A stretch of DNA of 55,228 bases, from assembly GCA_903901015.1 (NCBI GenBank), contig CAIUPH010000039.1, positions 1 to 55,228 on the forward strand. The letters run 5' to 3'. The number at the start of each line of letters is the position of its first letter. Position 1 is the stretch's first letter. The notes beneath the pieces were generated by a model that was given only the letters and a program-made list of their open reading frames with translations, made no database searches and was not told the DNA's origin. The position numbers and the translations under genes are program-made. Source of the DNA: Candidatus Bathyarchaeota archaeon. Its GTDB lineage: Archaea > Thermoproteota > Bathyarchaeia > Bathyarchaeales > Bathycorpusculaceae. Positions 25,517 through 33,616 of the stretch are shown in pieces.

Positions 25517-26617
25517 ATGCCCGATGTCAGAGTCGTAAACGTCACAAAAAAATATGGCAAACTCTACGCTTTAGACAACGTCAGCATAACCATACATGAC
25601 CAAGAATACTTCTCCTTGCTGGGGCCAAGCGGCTGCGGCAAAACTACGTTGCTGAGGTTGATTGCCGGGCTCATTGAACCTGACAGCGGCGAAATCTACA
25701 TTGGCGATCGACGCGTCGACAAAGTGCCGCCTGAAGACCGCGACATCGGCTTTGTCTTCCAAACCTTTGCACTATTCCCGCATATGACTGCTTGGAGCAA
25801 CGTGATTTACGGTCCAAAAGTCAAGAACTACGATGCTAAACAGGCGGAAACCATAGGGCACGAAGTGTTAGAGCTTGTTAAACTTAACGAACGCTTGAAC
25901 GCTTATCCAAGTGAACTCAGCGGCGGCATGATGCAGCGTATAGCCGTTGCCCGAGCGTTAGCTGCAGGCGCCAAAACCCTGCTTCTAGATGAGCCTTTGG
26001 GGCAGCTTGACGCTAAAGTACGCAACGAAATCAGGTACGAGATTCGCAGGATGGCAAAAGACCTCAAATTAACAGCAATCCACGTTACCCACGACCAAGC
26101 TGAAGCCATGTCCATCTCCGACCGCATCGCAGTTATGAAAAAAGGCAAAATCGTTCAGATAGGTACTTCACAGGAACTCTACATGCACCCAAACAGCCTG
26201 TTCGTAGCCCACTTTATCGGTGAATCCAACTTTCTGGAAGGTTACGTCACCAAAGCAAATGGTGAATCAGAAATTGAACTGCGCCAGGGCTTAGTTGTTA
26301 AAGCCTTTAATCAAATGAACATCAAGCCAGGCGAAAGAGTGGTCTTAGCCATTAGACCTGAAACCTGCGAAATGAAAAAAGGACACGTTGCCTCTGAAAA
26401 CTGTTTGTTTGGCAGAGTTGAGAAATCCACTTTTGAAGGGATTGTTGTTCGCTATGAGGTTAGGCTTGAGAACGGCGACCGATTCGTCATAAACAGGCCG
26501 TCGTTGACGGAGGAGTGGTCAAAAATAGGGGAAGACGTCACGATTACTTATCCGCTCGATAAAGCTCATCTGTTTCCGTACCCGGAATCTGGTTTGGCTG
26601 AAGAAATTAAAGTTTAA
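25517..26617 (+). CDS. Importer ATPase (FbpC/PotA type) with TOBE domain
   Basis: This 366-residue protein has Walker A GPSGCGKTT, Q-loop FVFQTFALFPH, signature LSGGMMQR, Walker B LLLDEPLGQLD and an HVTHDQAEAMS H-loop. Residues about 240-350 form the regulatory OB/TOBE domain (with LAIRPETCEM). It belongs with the double permease at 23777. The AGAGAGAGC 8 nt upstream of the ATG is the ribosome-binding site. Confidence 0.93.
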   Translation: MPDVRVVNVTKKYGKLYALDNVSITIHDQEYFSLLGPSGCGKTTLLRLIAGLIEPDSGEIYIGDRRVDKVPPEDRDIGFVFQTFALFPHMTAWSNVIYGPKVKNYDAKQAETIGHEVLELVKLNERLNAYPSELSGGMMQRIAVARALAAGAKTLLLDEPLGQLDAKVRNEIRYEIRRMAKDLKLTAIHVTHDQAEAMSISDRIAVMKKGKIVQIGTSQELYMHPNSLFVAHFIGESNFLEGYVTKANGESEIELRQGLVVKAFNQMNIKPGERVVLAIRPETCEMKKGHVASENCLFGRVEKSTFEGIVVRYEVRLENGDRFVINRPSLTEEWSKIGEDVTITYPLDKAHLFPYPESGLAEEIKV

Positions 26618-26619
26618 AA

Positions 26620-26662
26620 TCCTTTTTTGGGTTTTTGTGTGTCTTTTTTCTTTTCTTTGTAA
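26620..26662 (+). terminator. T-rich terminator of the importer operon
   Basis: Directly after the ATPase stop there are T6, T5 and T6 runs within 40 nt on the plus strand, without a strong hairpin. Confidence 0.5.
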
Positions 26663-26702
26663 CTTTTGAAAAAAGCATGAAATTTCCATTTTTTTGTTCT
26701 TA

Positions 26703-26713
26703 AAATTTAAAAG
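26703..26713 (+). promoter_or_regulatory. Putative promoter of the complex I-like operon
   Basis: AAATTTAAAAG is similar to the box at 8034-8044. Transcription would start near 26735 and include the small upstream frame at 26752. Confidence 0.4.
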
Positions 26714-26751
26714 CAAGTATGTTTCTTTTATGTGAACTAGCTCGGGGTAGT

Positions 26752-26994
26752 ATGGGAGAAATCAGAGCAAGTGGTGAGAGCATACTAGGCGGTTTAATTG
26801 CGAAAGAAACCTGCGTGAAAGACAACTATTTGTCAATTATGCAAAATACTGCCTATTTGCACAATTTAGGTGCAGATAAACTTAAATACGTTCACAGTGA
26901 GGCTCTTGGATATGTCAAGTGCGGATTCACCATTACCCTCAAAGAAGCTTTAACGATTAAAAGCATGAACGGAGCAAAAAAATATGCTTGTTGA
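26752..26994 (+). CDS. Possible 80-residue protein overlapping the operon's first subunit
   Basis: From the ATG at 26752 (preceded by CGGGG) this frame encodes 80 residues, with codon use like its neighbours, and ends 11 nt inside the NuoA-like gene. The GGAG that serves that gene lies in its last codons, so its translation would be coupled to the operon. The sequence (IRASGESILGGLIAKET, HNLGADKLKYVHSEALGYVK) contains no recognised motif. It could be a new subunit, a regulatory leader or chance. Confidence 0.4.
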   Translation: MGEIRASGESILGGLIAKETCVKDNYLSIMQNTAYLHNLGADKLKYVHSEALGYVKCGFTITLKEALTIKSMNGAKKYAC

Positions 26995-27337
26995 CATGAT
27001 AGAAAGCGCCCTCATAGCATTCGTATTAATCTTCATTTCAGCGCTGGTAATCTACAGTTTAGGCAAACGAGCCGCGCCGAAAACCACCATAAGCGAAAAC
27101 GCGCAGTCAGCCTATGCTTGTGGAGAAAAAGTATCCTACTTTGGATTAAAAATCAACGTCTCATTGTACAAGTACCTGATTTACTTCGTAATTTTTGACT
27201 CATCTGTTTTAGTCTTGGCATTTGCATCTTTTTCTTTGGCAGGTGCCGCAAACCCAACAAACCCTCTTCTCTTAATCATGTACCTTGCAATAATTCTTGC
27301 CGCTGGCTTAGTTCTTGTTGAAGGAGGCAAAGATTAA
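26984..27337 (+). CDS. Complex I subunit A-like membrane protein
   Basis: This 117-residue protein has three transmembrane segments (about 7-27, 60-83, 92-110). The loop between helices 1 and 2 carries SENAQSAYACGEKV, corresponding to the conserved Cys-containing loop of NuoA/FpoA, and helix 2 begins YKYLIYFVIFDSS, matching NuoA's FDxE region with Ser for Glu. NuoA is a hallmark of complex I and is absent from ordinary group 4 hydrogenases such as Mbh, Ech and Hyf, to my knowledge. It is first in the operon; GGAG 9 nt upstream. Confidence 0.85.
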   Translation: MLVDMIESALIAFVLIFISALVIYSLGKRAAPKTTISENAQSAYACGEKVSYFGLKINVSLYKYLIYFVIFDSSVLVLAFASFSLAGAANPTNPLLLIMYLAIILAAGLVLVEGGKD

Positions 27338-27873
27338 TGACTGATACAAAAACGTGGGCACGTGTAAAGTCGCCTTGGGTTCTGCACTTTAACTCTGGAG
27401 CCTGCAACGGCTGCGACATAGAAATAGTTGCTCTGCTAACACCAAAATACGATGTTGAACGATTCGGCGTAAAACTCGAGCCCTCACCACGCCATGCAGA
27501 CGTTTTATTGGTGACAGGATGCGTTACACAGCAATGTGCAGAACGATTAAAAGCCATCTATGAGCAGATGCCCCAGCCCAAATTCGTCGTAGCCATCGGA
27601 GCATGCGCATGCAGCGGCGGAGTCTTCGAAGGAAACTACAACGTAGTTGGCGGCGTAGACAAAGTAATCCCAGTAACCGCGTACATACCCGGCTGTCCAC
27701 CACGTCCAGAAGCAATCTTAGACGGAGTCGTAAAACTCTTAAACGCGTTGAATCCGCCTAAACCTAAGAAGCAGCCTAAACAGGCAAAAGCGCCTGAGGT
27801 TGCCAAACCAGAAGCCGCAGTAGCACAAGCGGCTCAAGGAATAGTTGAGGAGGAAAAACAAGTTGCAAAATAG
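27337..27873 (+). CDS. Hydrogenase small subunit / NuoB-like
   Basis: This 178-residue protein overlaps subunit A by 1 nt (TAATG). The proximal [4Fe-4S] site is Cys23, Cys26 (ACNGCDIE), Cys90 or 92 (GACACSGG) and Cys120 (PGCPPRPE). Canonical complex I NuoB has an adjacent Cys pair (CC) at the first site. The CxxCD spacing here is that of [NiFe] hydrogenase small subunits (EchC, MbhJ). The last 45 residues are a Lys/Ala/Pro-rich tail that looks flexible. It docks with the CD subunit. Confidence 0.92.
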   Translation: MTDTKTWARVKSPWVLHFNSGACNGCDIEIVALLTPKYDVERFGVKLEPSPRHADVLLVTGCVTQQCAERLKAIYEQMPQPKFVVAIGACACSGGVFEGNYNVVGGVDKVIPVTAYIPGCPPRPEAILDGVVKLLNALNPPKPKKQPKQAKAPEVAKPEAAVAQAAQGIVEEEKQVAK

Positions 27874-29440
27874 TACTGTAGATATGATTGGTTTAATTAA
27901 ATCCACGTTTGGCGATAAAGTCCAAATTCAATTAGGAGCGCTTGGCGCAGCCGCCATAACCGCAAACAACGGCTTGCACCGCGACGTCCTAAAAACCATG
28001 TTAGCGGCTGACGAAAAAACCGGTATAACAGCCATAACTGGTTTAGACCTTGGAGCAATCATCGGCGTCTACTACCACATACACACCTCCAACGTTTTTG
28101 TTACCATCAAAACTGAAGTCACCAAAGAAAACCCGAAAACCCAAACGATAGTTGACCTTCATCTAGGCGCCGCCTTCCATGAACTGGAAGTTGCAGACTT
28201 ACTTGGCGTCGTTTTTGAGGGGCATCCATCGCCCGGGCACTTTGTGTTGTCAGAAAACTGGCCAGAAGGCATCTATCCACTGCGCAAAGATGTGAAAGCA
28301 AACGAAATAAAATTAGTTCCAACACCAGCTTCTGAAGAAATTCAGCTTCCAGAAAACAAACGACTAGTAAAAATAATAATCGGTCCACAGCATCCAGCGT
28401 TGTTGGAGCCTGAAAAATTCGCCGTAACAGTCGACGGAGAAACCGTGACTAAAGTAGAACCAAGAATCGGCTACGTACACAGAGGCATAGAGAAAGCAGC
28501 TGAATCACGCGGCTACATGCAAGACGTCTACTTGATGGAGCGAATCTGCGGCATCTGCAACTCCTGCCATGCATATGGCTTCGTTGGCGCCGTGGAAAAA
28601 ATATTGAAAACTCAGGTTCCTCCAAGAGCCGAGTACCTACGGGTTATTGCTTTAGAACTCAACAGGTTACACAGCCACCTCTTAACATTGGGTCACGCCT
28701 GCTTAGAAATCGGTTACGAAACGGTGTTCCAGTATTTCTGGAGAGACCGCGAACCAATCATGGATTTAATCGAGTTAACCAGCGGCAACCGCGTTTACTC
28801 ATCACTAATGACTATAGGCGGCGTTCGAAGGGACTTAAAAGACACTGATATTCCAAAAATCAAAACTACCCTTGAAGAACTCCGCGCTAAACTGCCATTC
28901 TACAGGCAAATCTATGAAAACGAACCCACCCTAAAGCTGCGTATGAAAAACGTCGGTGTACTATCCAAGCAAGACGCAATAAACTTGTCTTGTGTCGGGC
29001 CAGTTGCTCGAGGTTCAGGCTACGATGTGGATGTTCGCAAAGATGAACCGTACTCAGCGTACGCTGAGATGCCGTTCAAAGAAATAGTCTACACTACAGG
29101 CGACACATGGGCAAGAATGAACGTTCGCATGGATGAAGTTGAAGAAAGCATCAACATCATCGAGTACGCAGTCGACAACCTCCCTAAGGGACCATTCAGA
29201 TTAGAGCTACCCCGAAGCGTGCCCGCGGGCGAAGCAATTCATCGTCTCGAAGCACCAAGAGGCGAACTCTTCTACTACGTCCGAAGCAACGGCACAGACA
29301 TGCCTGACCGCGTTAAAGTCCGCACCCCAACATTCGCTAACATACCCTCATTCCTCAAAACAGCCATAGGAGAAAGCATAGCAGACGTTCCAGCTAACTT
29401 CGTCAGCTTAGACCCCTGCTTCTCATGTACAGACCGGTGA
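27863..29440 (+). CDS. Fused NuoC-NuoD protein with intact [NiFe] cysteines
   Basis: The start TTG at 27863 is chosen from GGAGG at 27849-27853 (9-nt spacing), giving 525 residues. Residues 1-165 are the NuoC-like domain. Residues 170-525 are the large-subunit domain: GPQHP near 176, HRGIEK (conserved Glu), RICGIC with Cys229 and Cys232, then NSCH, and a C-terminal DPCFSCTDR with Cys519 and Cys522. Both CxxC pairs are what hold the Ni-Fe site; canonical complex I and Fpo D subunits have lost them. The protein ends three residues after the last Cys, so no C-terminal extension needs removing. Fusion of C and D also occurs in E. coli NuoCD and HycE. Confidence 0.92.
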   Translation: MQNSTVDMIGLIKSTFGDKVQIQLGALGAAAITANNGLHRDVLKTMLAADEKTGITAITGLDLGAIIGVYYHIHTSNVFVTIKTEVTKENPKTQTIVDLHLGAAFHELEVADLLGVVFEGHPSPGHFVLSENWPEGIYPLRKDVKANEIKLVPTPASEEIQLPENKRLVKIIIGPQHPALLEPEKFAVTVDGETVTKVEPRIGYVHRGIEKAAESRGYMQDVYLMERICGICNSCHAYGFVGAVEKILKTQVPPRAEYLRVIALELNRLHSHLLTLGHACLEIGYETVFQYFWRDREPIMDLIELTSGNRVYSSLMTIGGVRRDLKDTDIPKIKTTLEELRAKLPFYRQIYENEPTLKLRMKNVGVLSKQDAINLSCVGPVARGSGYDVDVRKDEPYSAYAEMPFKEIVYTTGDTWARMNVRMDEVEESINIIEYAVDNLPKGPFRLELPRSVPAGEAIHRLEAPRGELFYYVRSNGTDMPDRVKVRTPTFANIPSFLKTAIGESIADVPANFVSLDPCFSCTDR

Positions 29441-29447
29441 TTAAGCA

Positions 29448-30449
29448 ATGATTGACTTCTTCATGCTAATCTTCCGCATACTCATCTTCCCAGGATTCGC
29501 ATTTCTGCTACTGTTGACTCTGTTCTGCGATTGGATGGAGCGAAAAATCGAAGCCCGACTGCAAAACCGCGTCGGTCCCATGGTTGCTGGTCCAGGTGGC
29601 ATTCTTCAGCCCCTAGCCGACTTCATTAAACTGTTAACTAAAGAAGACATTACCCCAAGGGCGGCTAAGAAAACAATTTTCAAGTTTGCCCCTCTTGTGG
29701 CTTTCACAATTATGGTTTTTGCGTTATGTTTTATTCCCATTGACGGCGCAAGCGTTTTATCCGCCAATGGTTTCAGCGGCGATTTAATCATTATTTTGGC
29801 ATTTGCAACAGTTGCTAACTTCTTGCTGTTCCTCGCTGGTTGGGCATCATGCAACCCCTACGGCACCATCGGCTCAGCAAGAGTGTTAACCCAGTTCTTA
29901 GGATACGACATACCACTCTTCTTGATTGCTTTAACGCCAGCTTTCATCGCTGGAAGCTTACAAATTGCAAACATTGCGGCGTTCCAGTCAACCCATCTCC
30001 TTCCATTCATCCTACTGGCACCATGGGCATTTGTCCTATTCATAATCACTATGCAGGCAGAACTCGAAAAAGACCCCTTCGACGTTCCCCACTCAGAAAG
30101 CGAACTCGTCGGCGGCTTAGAAACCGAATTCACAGGCGCCAAACTAGCCTTCCTCCATTTAACACGCGATGTACAGGTAATCTTCGGCTCAGCCTTAGTG
30201 GTTGAACTGTTCCTAGGCGGCCCATATGGACCCGTGTTCTTCGGAGCATCTTGGTTCTGGTTTACCCTGTGGTTTGTGCTAAAACTCTTGGTAGTTGTCG
30301 CAATCACCGAGTACATCACAGTCGTGTTCGCCCGTTTGCGCATCGACCAAGTGTTGTCTGGTAACTGGAGAATCCTCTTGCCCGCGGCAATTCTGTCTTT
30401 GATGCTTACTGTGGTATTGGTAACATGGGTTTATCCATTGGTGGTGTAA
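29448..30449 (+). CDS. Complex I subunit H-like membrane protein
   Basis: This 333-residue protein has about eight transmembrane segments. It has conserved NuoH features: ERKIEARLQNRVGPMVAGPGG after helix 1, and EKDPFDVPHSESELVGGLETEFTG in the loop that faces the quinone cavity of complex I. In group 4 hydrogenases this subunit (EchB, MbhM, HycD) couples the catalytic module to the membrane arm. It starts 7 nt after the CD stop. Confidence 0.93.
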   Translation: MIDFFMLIFRILIFPGFAFLLLLTLFCDWMERKIEARLQNRVGPMVAGPGGILQPLADFIKLLTKEDITPRAAKKTIFKFAPLVAFTIMVFALCFIPIDGASVLSANGFSGDLIIILAFATVANFLLFLAGWASCNPYGTIGSARVLTQFLGYDIPLFLIALTPAFIAGSLQIANIAAFQSTHLLPFILLAPWAFVLFIITMQAELEKDPFDVPHSESELVGGLETEFTGAKLAFLHLTRDVQVIFGSALVVELFLGGPYGPVFFGASWFWFTLWFVLKLLVVVAITEYITVVFARLRIDQVLSGNWRILLPAAILSLMLTVVLVTWVYPLVV

Positions 30450-30453
30450 CAAG

Positions 30454-30900
30454 ATGGTTAAAAAATCACGCATATCTCCAATATTCCGGCGGGCAGTGTC
30501 ACACATCTTCACTAAGCCAGCGACGACAAAGTATCCATTCGTTAAGCCGAAGCTTCCAGCCGATTTCCGAGGAAAAACCATATACGAGATTAAGGATTGC
30601 AACATAATTGACATTGGTACGGGTCCAAAAGGGCTAACTTTAGATGTATCATCAATCGTCGGTTCAAACTGTAGAGTCTGCGAAAGAGATTGTCCAACCA
30701 ATGCAATTACAATTGTTGAGGTTGAAGGCGGCAAGAAACGTCCCCAAATCGATCTGAACAAATGCATTTTCTGCCATCAATGCGTGGAAAGTTGCCCCAG
30801 AGGCGCAATCAAGAGTTCAGACCTCTACGAACTGGCAACAACTGACAAAGGCTCATTAATTGAGAAGCCAAACCCAAACGCAAAGGAGACGAAATCTTAA
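30454..30900 (+). CDS. Ferredoxin-like subunit I with incomplete first cluster
   Basis: This 148-residue protein has two ferredoxin repeats. The second, CIFCHQCVESCP, has all four Cys. The first reads GSNCRVCERDCP: Cys73, Cys76 and Cys80 are present, but the first ligand position is Gly70. It might thus hold a [3Fe-4S] cluster or use another ligand (Cys49 lies upstream). NuoI/EchF proteins normally relay electrons through two [4Fe-4S] clusters. It overlaps subunit J by 1 nt. Confidence 0.9.
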   Translation: MVKKSRISPIFRRAVSHIFTKPATTKYPFVKPKLPADFRGKTIYEIKDCNIIDIGTGPKGLTLDVSSIVGSNCRVCERDCPTNAITIVEVEGGKKRPQIDLNKCIFCHQCVESCPRGAIKSSDLYELATTDKGSLIEKPNPNAKETKS

Positions 30901-31364
30901 TGATATTTGAAATTCTCGCTGTAGGCTTAATAATCTCCGCCGTACTGGCGCTTTTCCTTGACGAAGTAATCTATTCCGTTGCCGCATTGGCAGGAACATT
31001 CTTCTTCACCGCGTTCCTCTACGTGGAAAACGGCGCACTCTACGCCGCAATTTTCCAAATCGCCGTGGGCGTTGGCACATTAGCCATATTGTTCCTATCG
31101 GGAGAAATGCTAGGCGATAAACCAAAAATGCAAACTTCTCCAATCCGCGTCGGCGCTTTAGTCGGCGCTGGAGCGGTTTTGTCTTTACCCGCGATTTTCC
31201 TCTCCGTCTCCGGTTCAACGGGCACAACTTCAGGGCTTGACTTCGGTGATGCCCTGTGGAATGTGAGGGGTTTAGACGTTGTTTTACAGGCTCTTGTTAT
31301 CTTGACGGTGGCTCTTGGAATCGCCATCGTGCTTTATGAGAAGAAGAAAAAGGGTGGTCAATAA
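30900..31364 (+). CDS. Complex I subunit J-like membrane protein
   Basis: This 154-residue protein has five hydrophobic helices. The conserved stretch AAIFQIAVGVGTLAILFL corresponds to NuoJ helix 3 with its pi-bulge. J and K together with A and H link the catalytic module to the antiporter-like subunits. It overlaps both neighbours by 1 nt, so the cluster is tightly coupled. Confidence 0.88.
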   Translation: MIFEILAVGLIISAVLALFLDEVIYSVAALAGTFFFTAFLYVENGALYAAIFQIAVGVGTLAILFLSGEMLGDKPKMQTSPIRVGALVGAGAVLSLPAIFLSVSGSTGTTSGLDFGDALWNVRGLDVVLQALVILTVALGIAIVLYEKKKKGGQ

Positions 31365-31684
31365 TGGACTTCGTCATTCTGTCACTGATAATGTTGTCTA
31401 TAGGCATCTATGGCTTGCTCACTAATCGTCAGCTCCTAAAAGTGTTCATATCCGTCGAGTTAATCGCAACGGCAGCCACGCTTAATTTCGTGATGCTTGC
31501 CTCCTCGATGGGTGTAGGCTTGGGGCAGGCGTTTCTTATCTTGGCGTTTTCAACAGATACCGCAGTCAGCGGAGTAATCTTAGCATTGCTTGTCATTGTA
31601 TCCAAAAAATACGGCACAAGCGACATGGCTAAAATAATTCAGATTTTGCAGAGTAAAGGCGAAAGTGAGGATGAAGCGCAATGA
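31364..31684 (+). CDS. Complex I subunit K-like (MrpC-like) membrane protein
   Basis: This 106-residue protein has three transmembrane helices. It carries the conserved VFISVELIATAATLNFVML with the membrane Glu in helix 2. NuoK also has a second Glu in helix 3, whereas here the third helix (FLILAFSTDTAVSGVILALL) has Asp-Thr-Ala instead of the usual Glu-Ala-Ala; whether the Asp substitutes is open. It overlaps the L subunit by 4 nt (ATGA-like). Confidence 0.9.
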   Translation: MDFVILSLIMLSIGIYGLLTNRQLLKVFISVELIATAATLNFVMLASSMGVGLGQAFLILAFSTDTAVSGVILALLVIVSKKYGTSDMAKIIQILQSKGESEDEAQ

Positions 31685-33612
31685 TTCTTGAAGAATTCTC
31701 AGCATGGTTTGTTTGGGTTCTACCGCTAATAGCAAGCTTATTCGTTCCAATCATTGGAAAGTACAGTGATAAAGCCCGAAACTACTTTGTCGTTGCAGTA
31801 GCAGCGGCTACAGCAGTTTTGGCGCTTTCGCTTGTCCCCAGCGTTTGGTCTGGAGATGGAACTGCCAAAATTTTCACTGTAAATTGGATTCCGCAAATCT
31901 CCGCGGGAGTTTACATTGACCCACTCAGCGTGTTGTTCACTTGTCTAGTCGCATTCTTTGCATTGATTATCGCCATCTACTCAATTGGCTACATGAAAGG
32001 CGAAGACGGCTTAACACGCTACTACTACCTCATCTTGCTCTTCATCGGCTCCATGATTGGTCTCGTAATCGCAGACAACATGCTGCAGATGTTCATCTTC
32101 TGGGAAATGGTGGGATTATGCTCCTACGCGCTGATTTCGTTCTGGTACAAAAAACCTGAATCAATCAAAGCAGGCGTCAAAGTTTTCATAATGACCCGCA
32201 TCGGCGACATCGCATTGCTCGCCGCAATCGGCATTCTATTCATGATGTTTAACACCTTCAGCTTCCACGGCGTAATAGGCGGCATTCAAGATGCGGCAAA
32301 AGCAGGCACCTTGAACACAGCGCTCCTGGTTGTCGTTGCCTTCTTGGTTTTAGGCGGTGCAATCGCAAAGTCCGCTCAGCTGCCACTGTTTACATGGCTC
32401 TATAGTGCAATGGAAGCCCCAACCTCAGTCAGCGCCCTCTTACACGCTGCCACAATGGTTAAAGCAGGCATCTATCTGTTGGCAAGGTTCATACTCATCT
32501 TTGCAGCAGCCCCAGCCCTAATAATCGCGCTTCAACCATACTGGTTCCCCACAATCGCTTGGATAGGCGTCTTAACAGCCATCGTCGGCGCCACACTCGC
32601 ATTAACCACAACCGACATCAAAGGAGTCCTCGCATACTCCACCGTTAGCCAAATCGGCTTCATGATGGCTGGTCTGGGCGCATCTGCAACCTCCGCCGGA
32701 TTAATCGGCGACGGCTGGTTCGCAAGCTTGTTCCACATGGTAAGCCACGCTTTCTTCGAAGGCCTCGGATTCCTCATTGCAGGCGGTATCATACACGCAA
32801 TCGGCACCCGAGACATGCGGTTGATGGGCGGCTTAAAGAAAGCCATGCCGATATCCTTCGCTTTAATGGCTATAATGATAATCACAACCAGTGGTCTACC
32901 TCCTTTCGCAGCGTTCTTCAGCAAAGGCTTAATCGTTACAAGCGTAACTGACGCAGGCTACATCGCTCAGGTAATCATCCTCTACGCCACCATGGCGATA
33001 ACCTTCGCGTACGTCGTGCGCATGTTTAGCTTAGTGTTCATGGGTAAAGAATCCGAACACCTGCAAAAACAACATGTTCACGAAGCACCCAAAGTTATGC
33101 TTATCCCAGCCGCAGTTCTCGCAGGCTTATGCATCGTTTGGGGTCTTTCTCAGCCTTTAGTCGCAAGCTTCATGCATGTCACATTATCAGAGGGTTTACT
33201 CGGTGCCTTCACAAACATCGAATTCCCAATCTTCATAGCGCTGCTCATACCCACAGGACTCATCGCTTACTTCAGTTATTATAAGGGCTTCAAGGGCGTG
33301 CGAAACTTTGCAGCAGGCAAAAACCCAATCACAACAACCCTCAAACACGCTTACTTCTTCGACGACTTCTACGGCGCAGTATCACGAGGTATAAACAACT
33401 TCTCTGCAGCTCTCACACGCTTCGAAAACGCCGTCTTCGGCCGCTACCCAGACGCAGCAGGAACCGCAGTCGCTCATGCAGCAGATCCAGAGCAAGCTAC
33501 AACTTTGAAGAAAGGACCGTCTTCATCGTTTAGAAACTATGTTGCCGCGGCAGTGCTCGGCTTCATAATAATCGTTGTGCTGATAATATTAAAAGTGGGA
33601 ATAGGAGCTTAA
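31681..33612 (+). CDS. Complex I subunit L-like antiporter-type protein
   Basis: The protein has 643 residues and about 16 transmembrane helices. The antiporter core includes WEMVGLCSYALISFWY (Glu of helix 5), FTWLYSAMEAPTSVSALLHAATMVKAG (helix 7-8 region with Lys), and SHAFFEGLGFLIAGG (Lys/Glu relay). The length and the long C-terminal amphipathic segment after residue 500 agree with NuoL, whose lateral helix spans the membrane arm. It is one of three antiporter-like subunits, which implies ion pumping. Confidence 0.93.
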   Translation: MILEEFSAWFVWVLPLIASLFVPIIGKYSDKARNYFVVAVAAATAVLALSLVPSVWSGDGTAKIFTVNWIPQISAGVYIDPLSVLFTCLVAFFALIIAIYSIGYMKGEDGLTRYYYLILLFIGSMIGLVIADNMLQMFIFWEMVGLCSYALISFWYKKPESIKAGVKVFIMTRIGDIALLAAIGILFMMFNTFSFHGVIGGIQDAAKAGTLNTALLVVVAFLVLGGAIAKSAQLPLFTWLYSAMEAPTSVSALLHAATMVKAGIYLLARFILIFAAAPALIIALQPYWFPTIAWIGVLTAIVGATLALTTTDIKGVLAYSTVSQIGFMMAGLGASATSAGLIGDGWFASLFHMVSHAFFEGLGFLIAGGIIHAIGTRDMRLMGGLKKAMPISFALMAIMIITTSGLPPFAAFFSKGLIVTSVTDAGYIAQVIILYATMAITFAYVVRMFSLVFMGKESEHLQKQHVHEAPKVMLIPAAVLAGLCIVWGLSQPLVASFMHVTLSEGLLGAFTNIEFPIFIALLIPTGLIAYFSYYKGFKGVRNFAAGKNPITTTLKHAYFFDDFYGAVSRGINNFSAALTRFENAVFGRYPDAAGTAVAHAADPEQATTLKKGPSSSFRNYVAAAVLGFIIIVVLIILKVGIGA

Positions 33613-33616
33613 CAAA

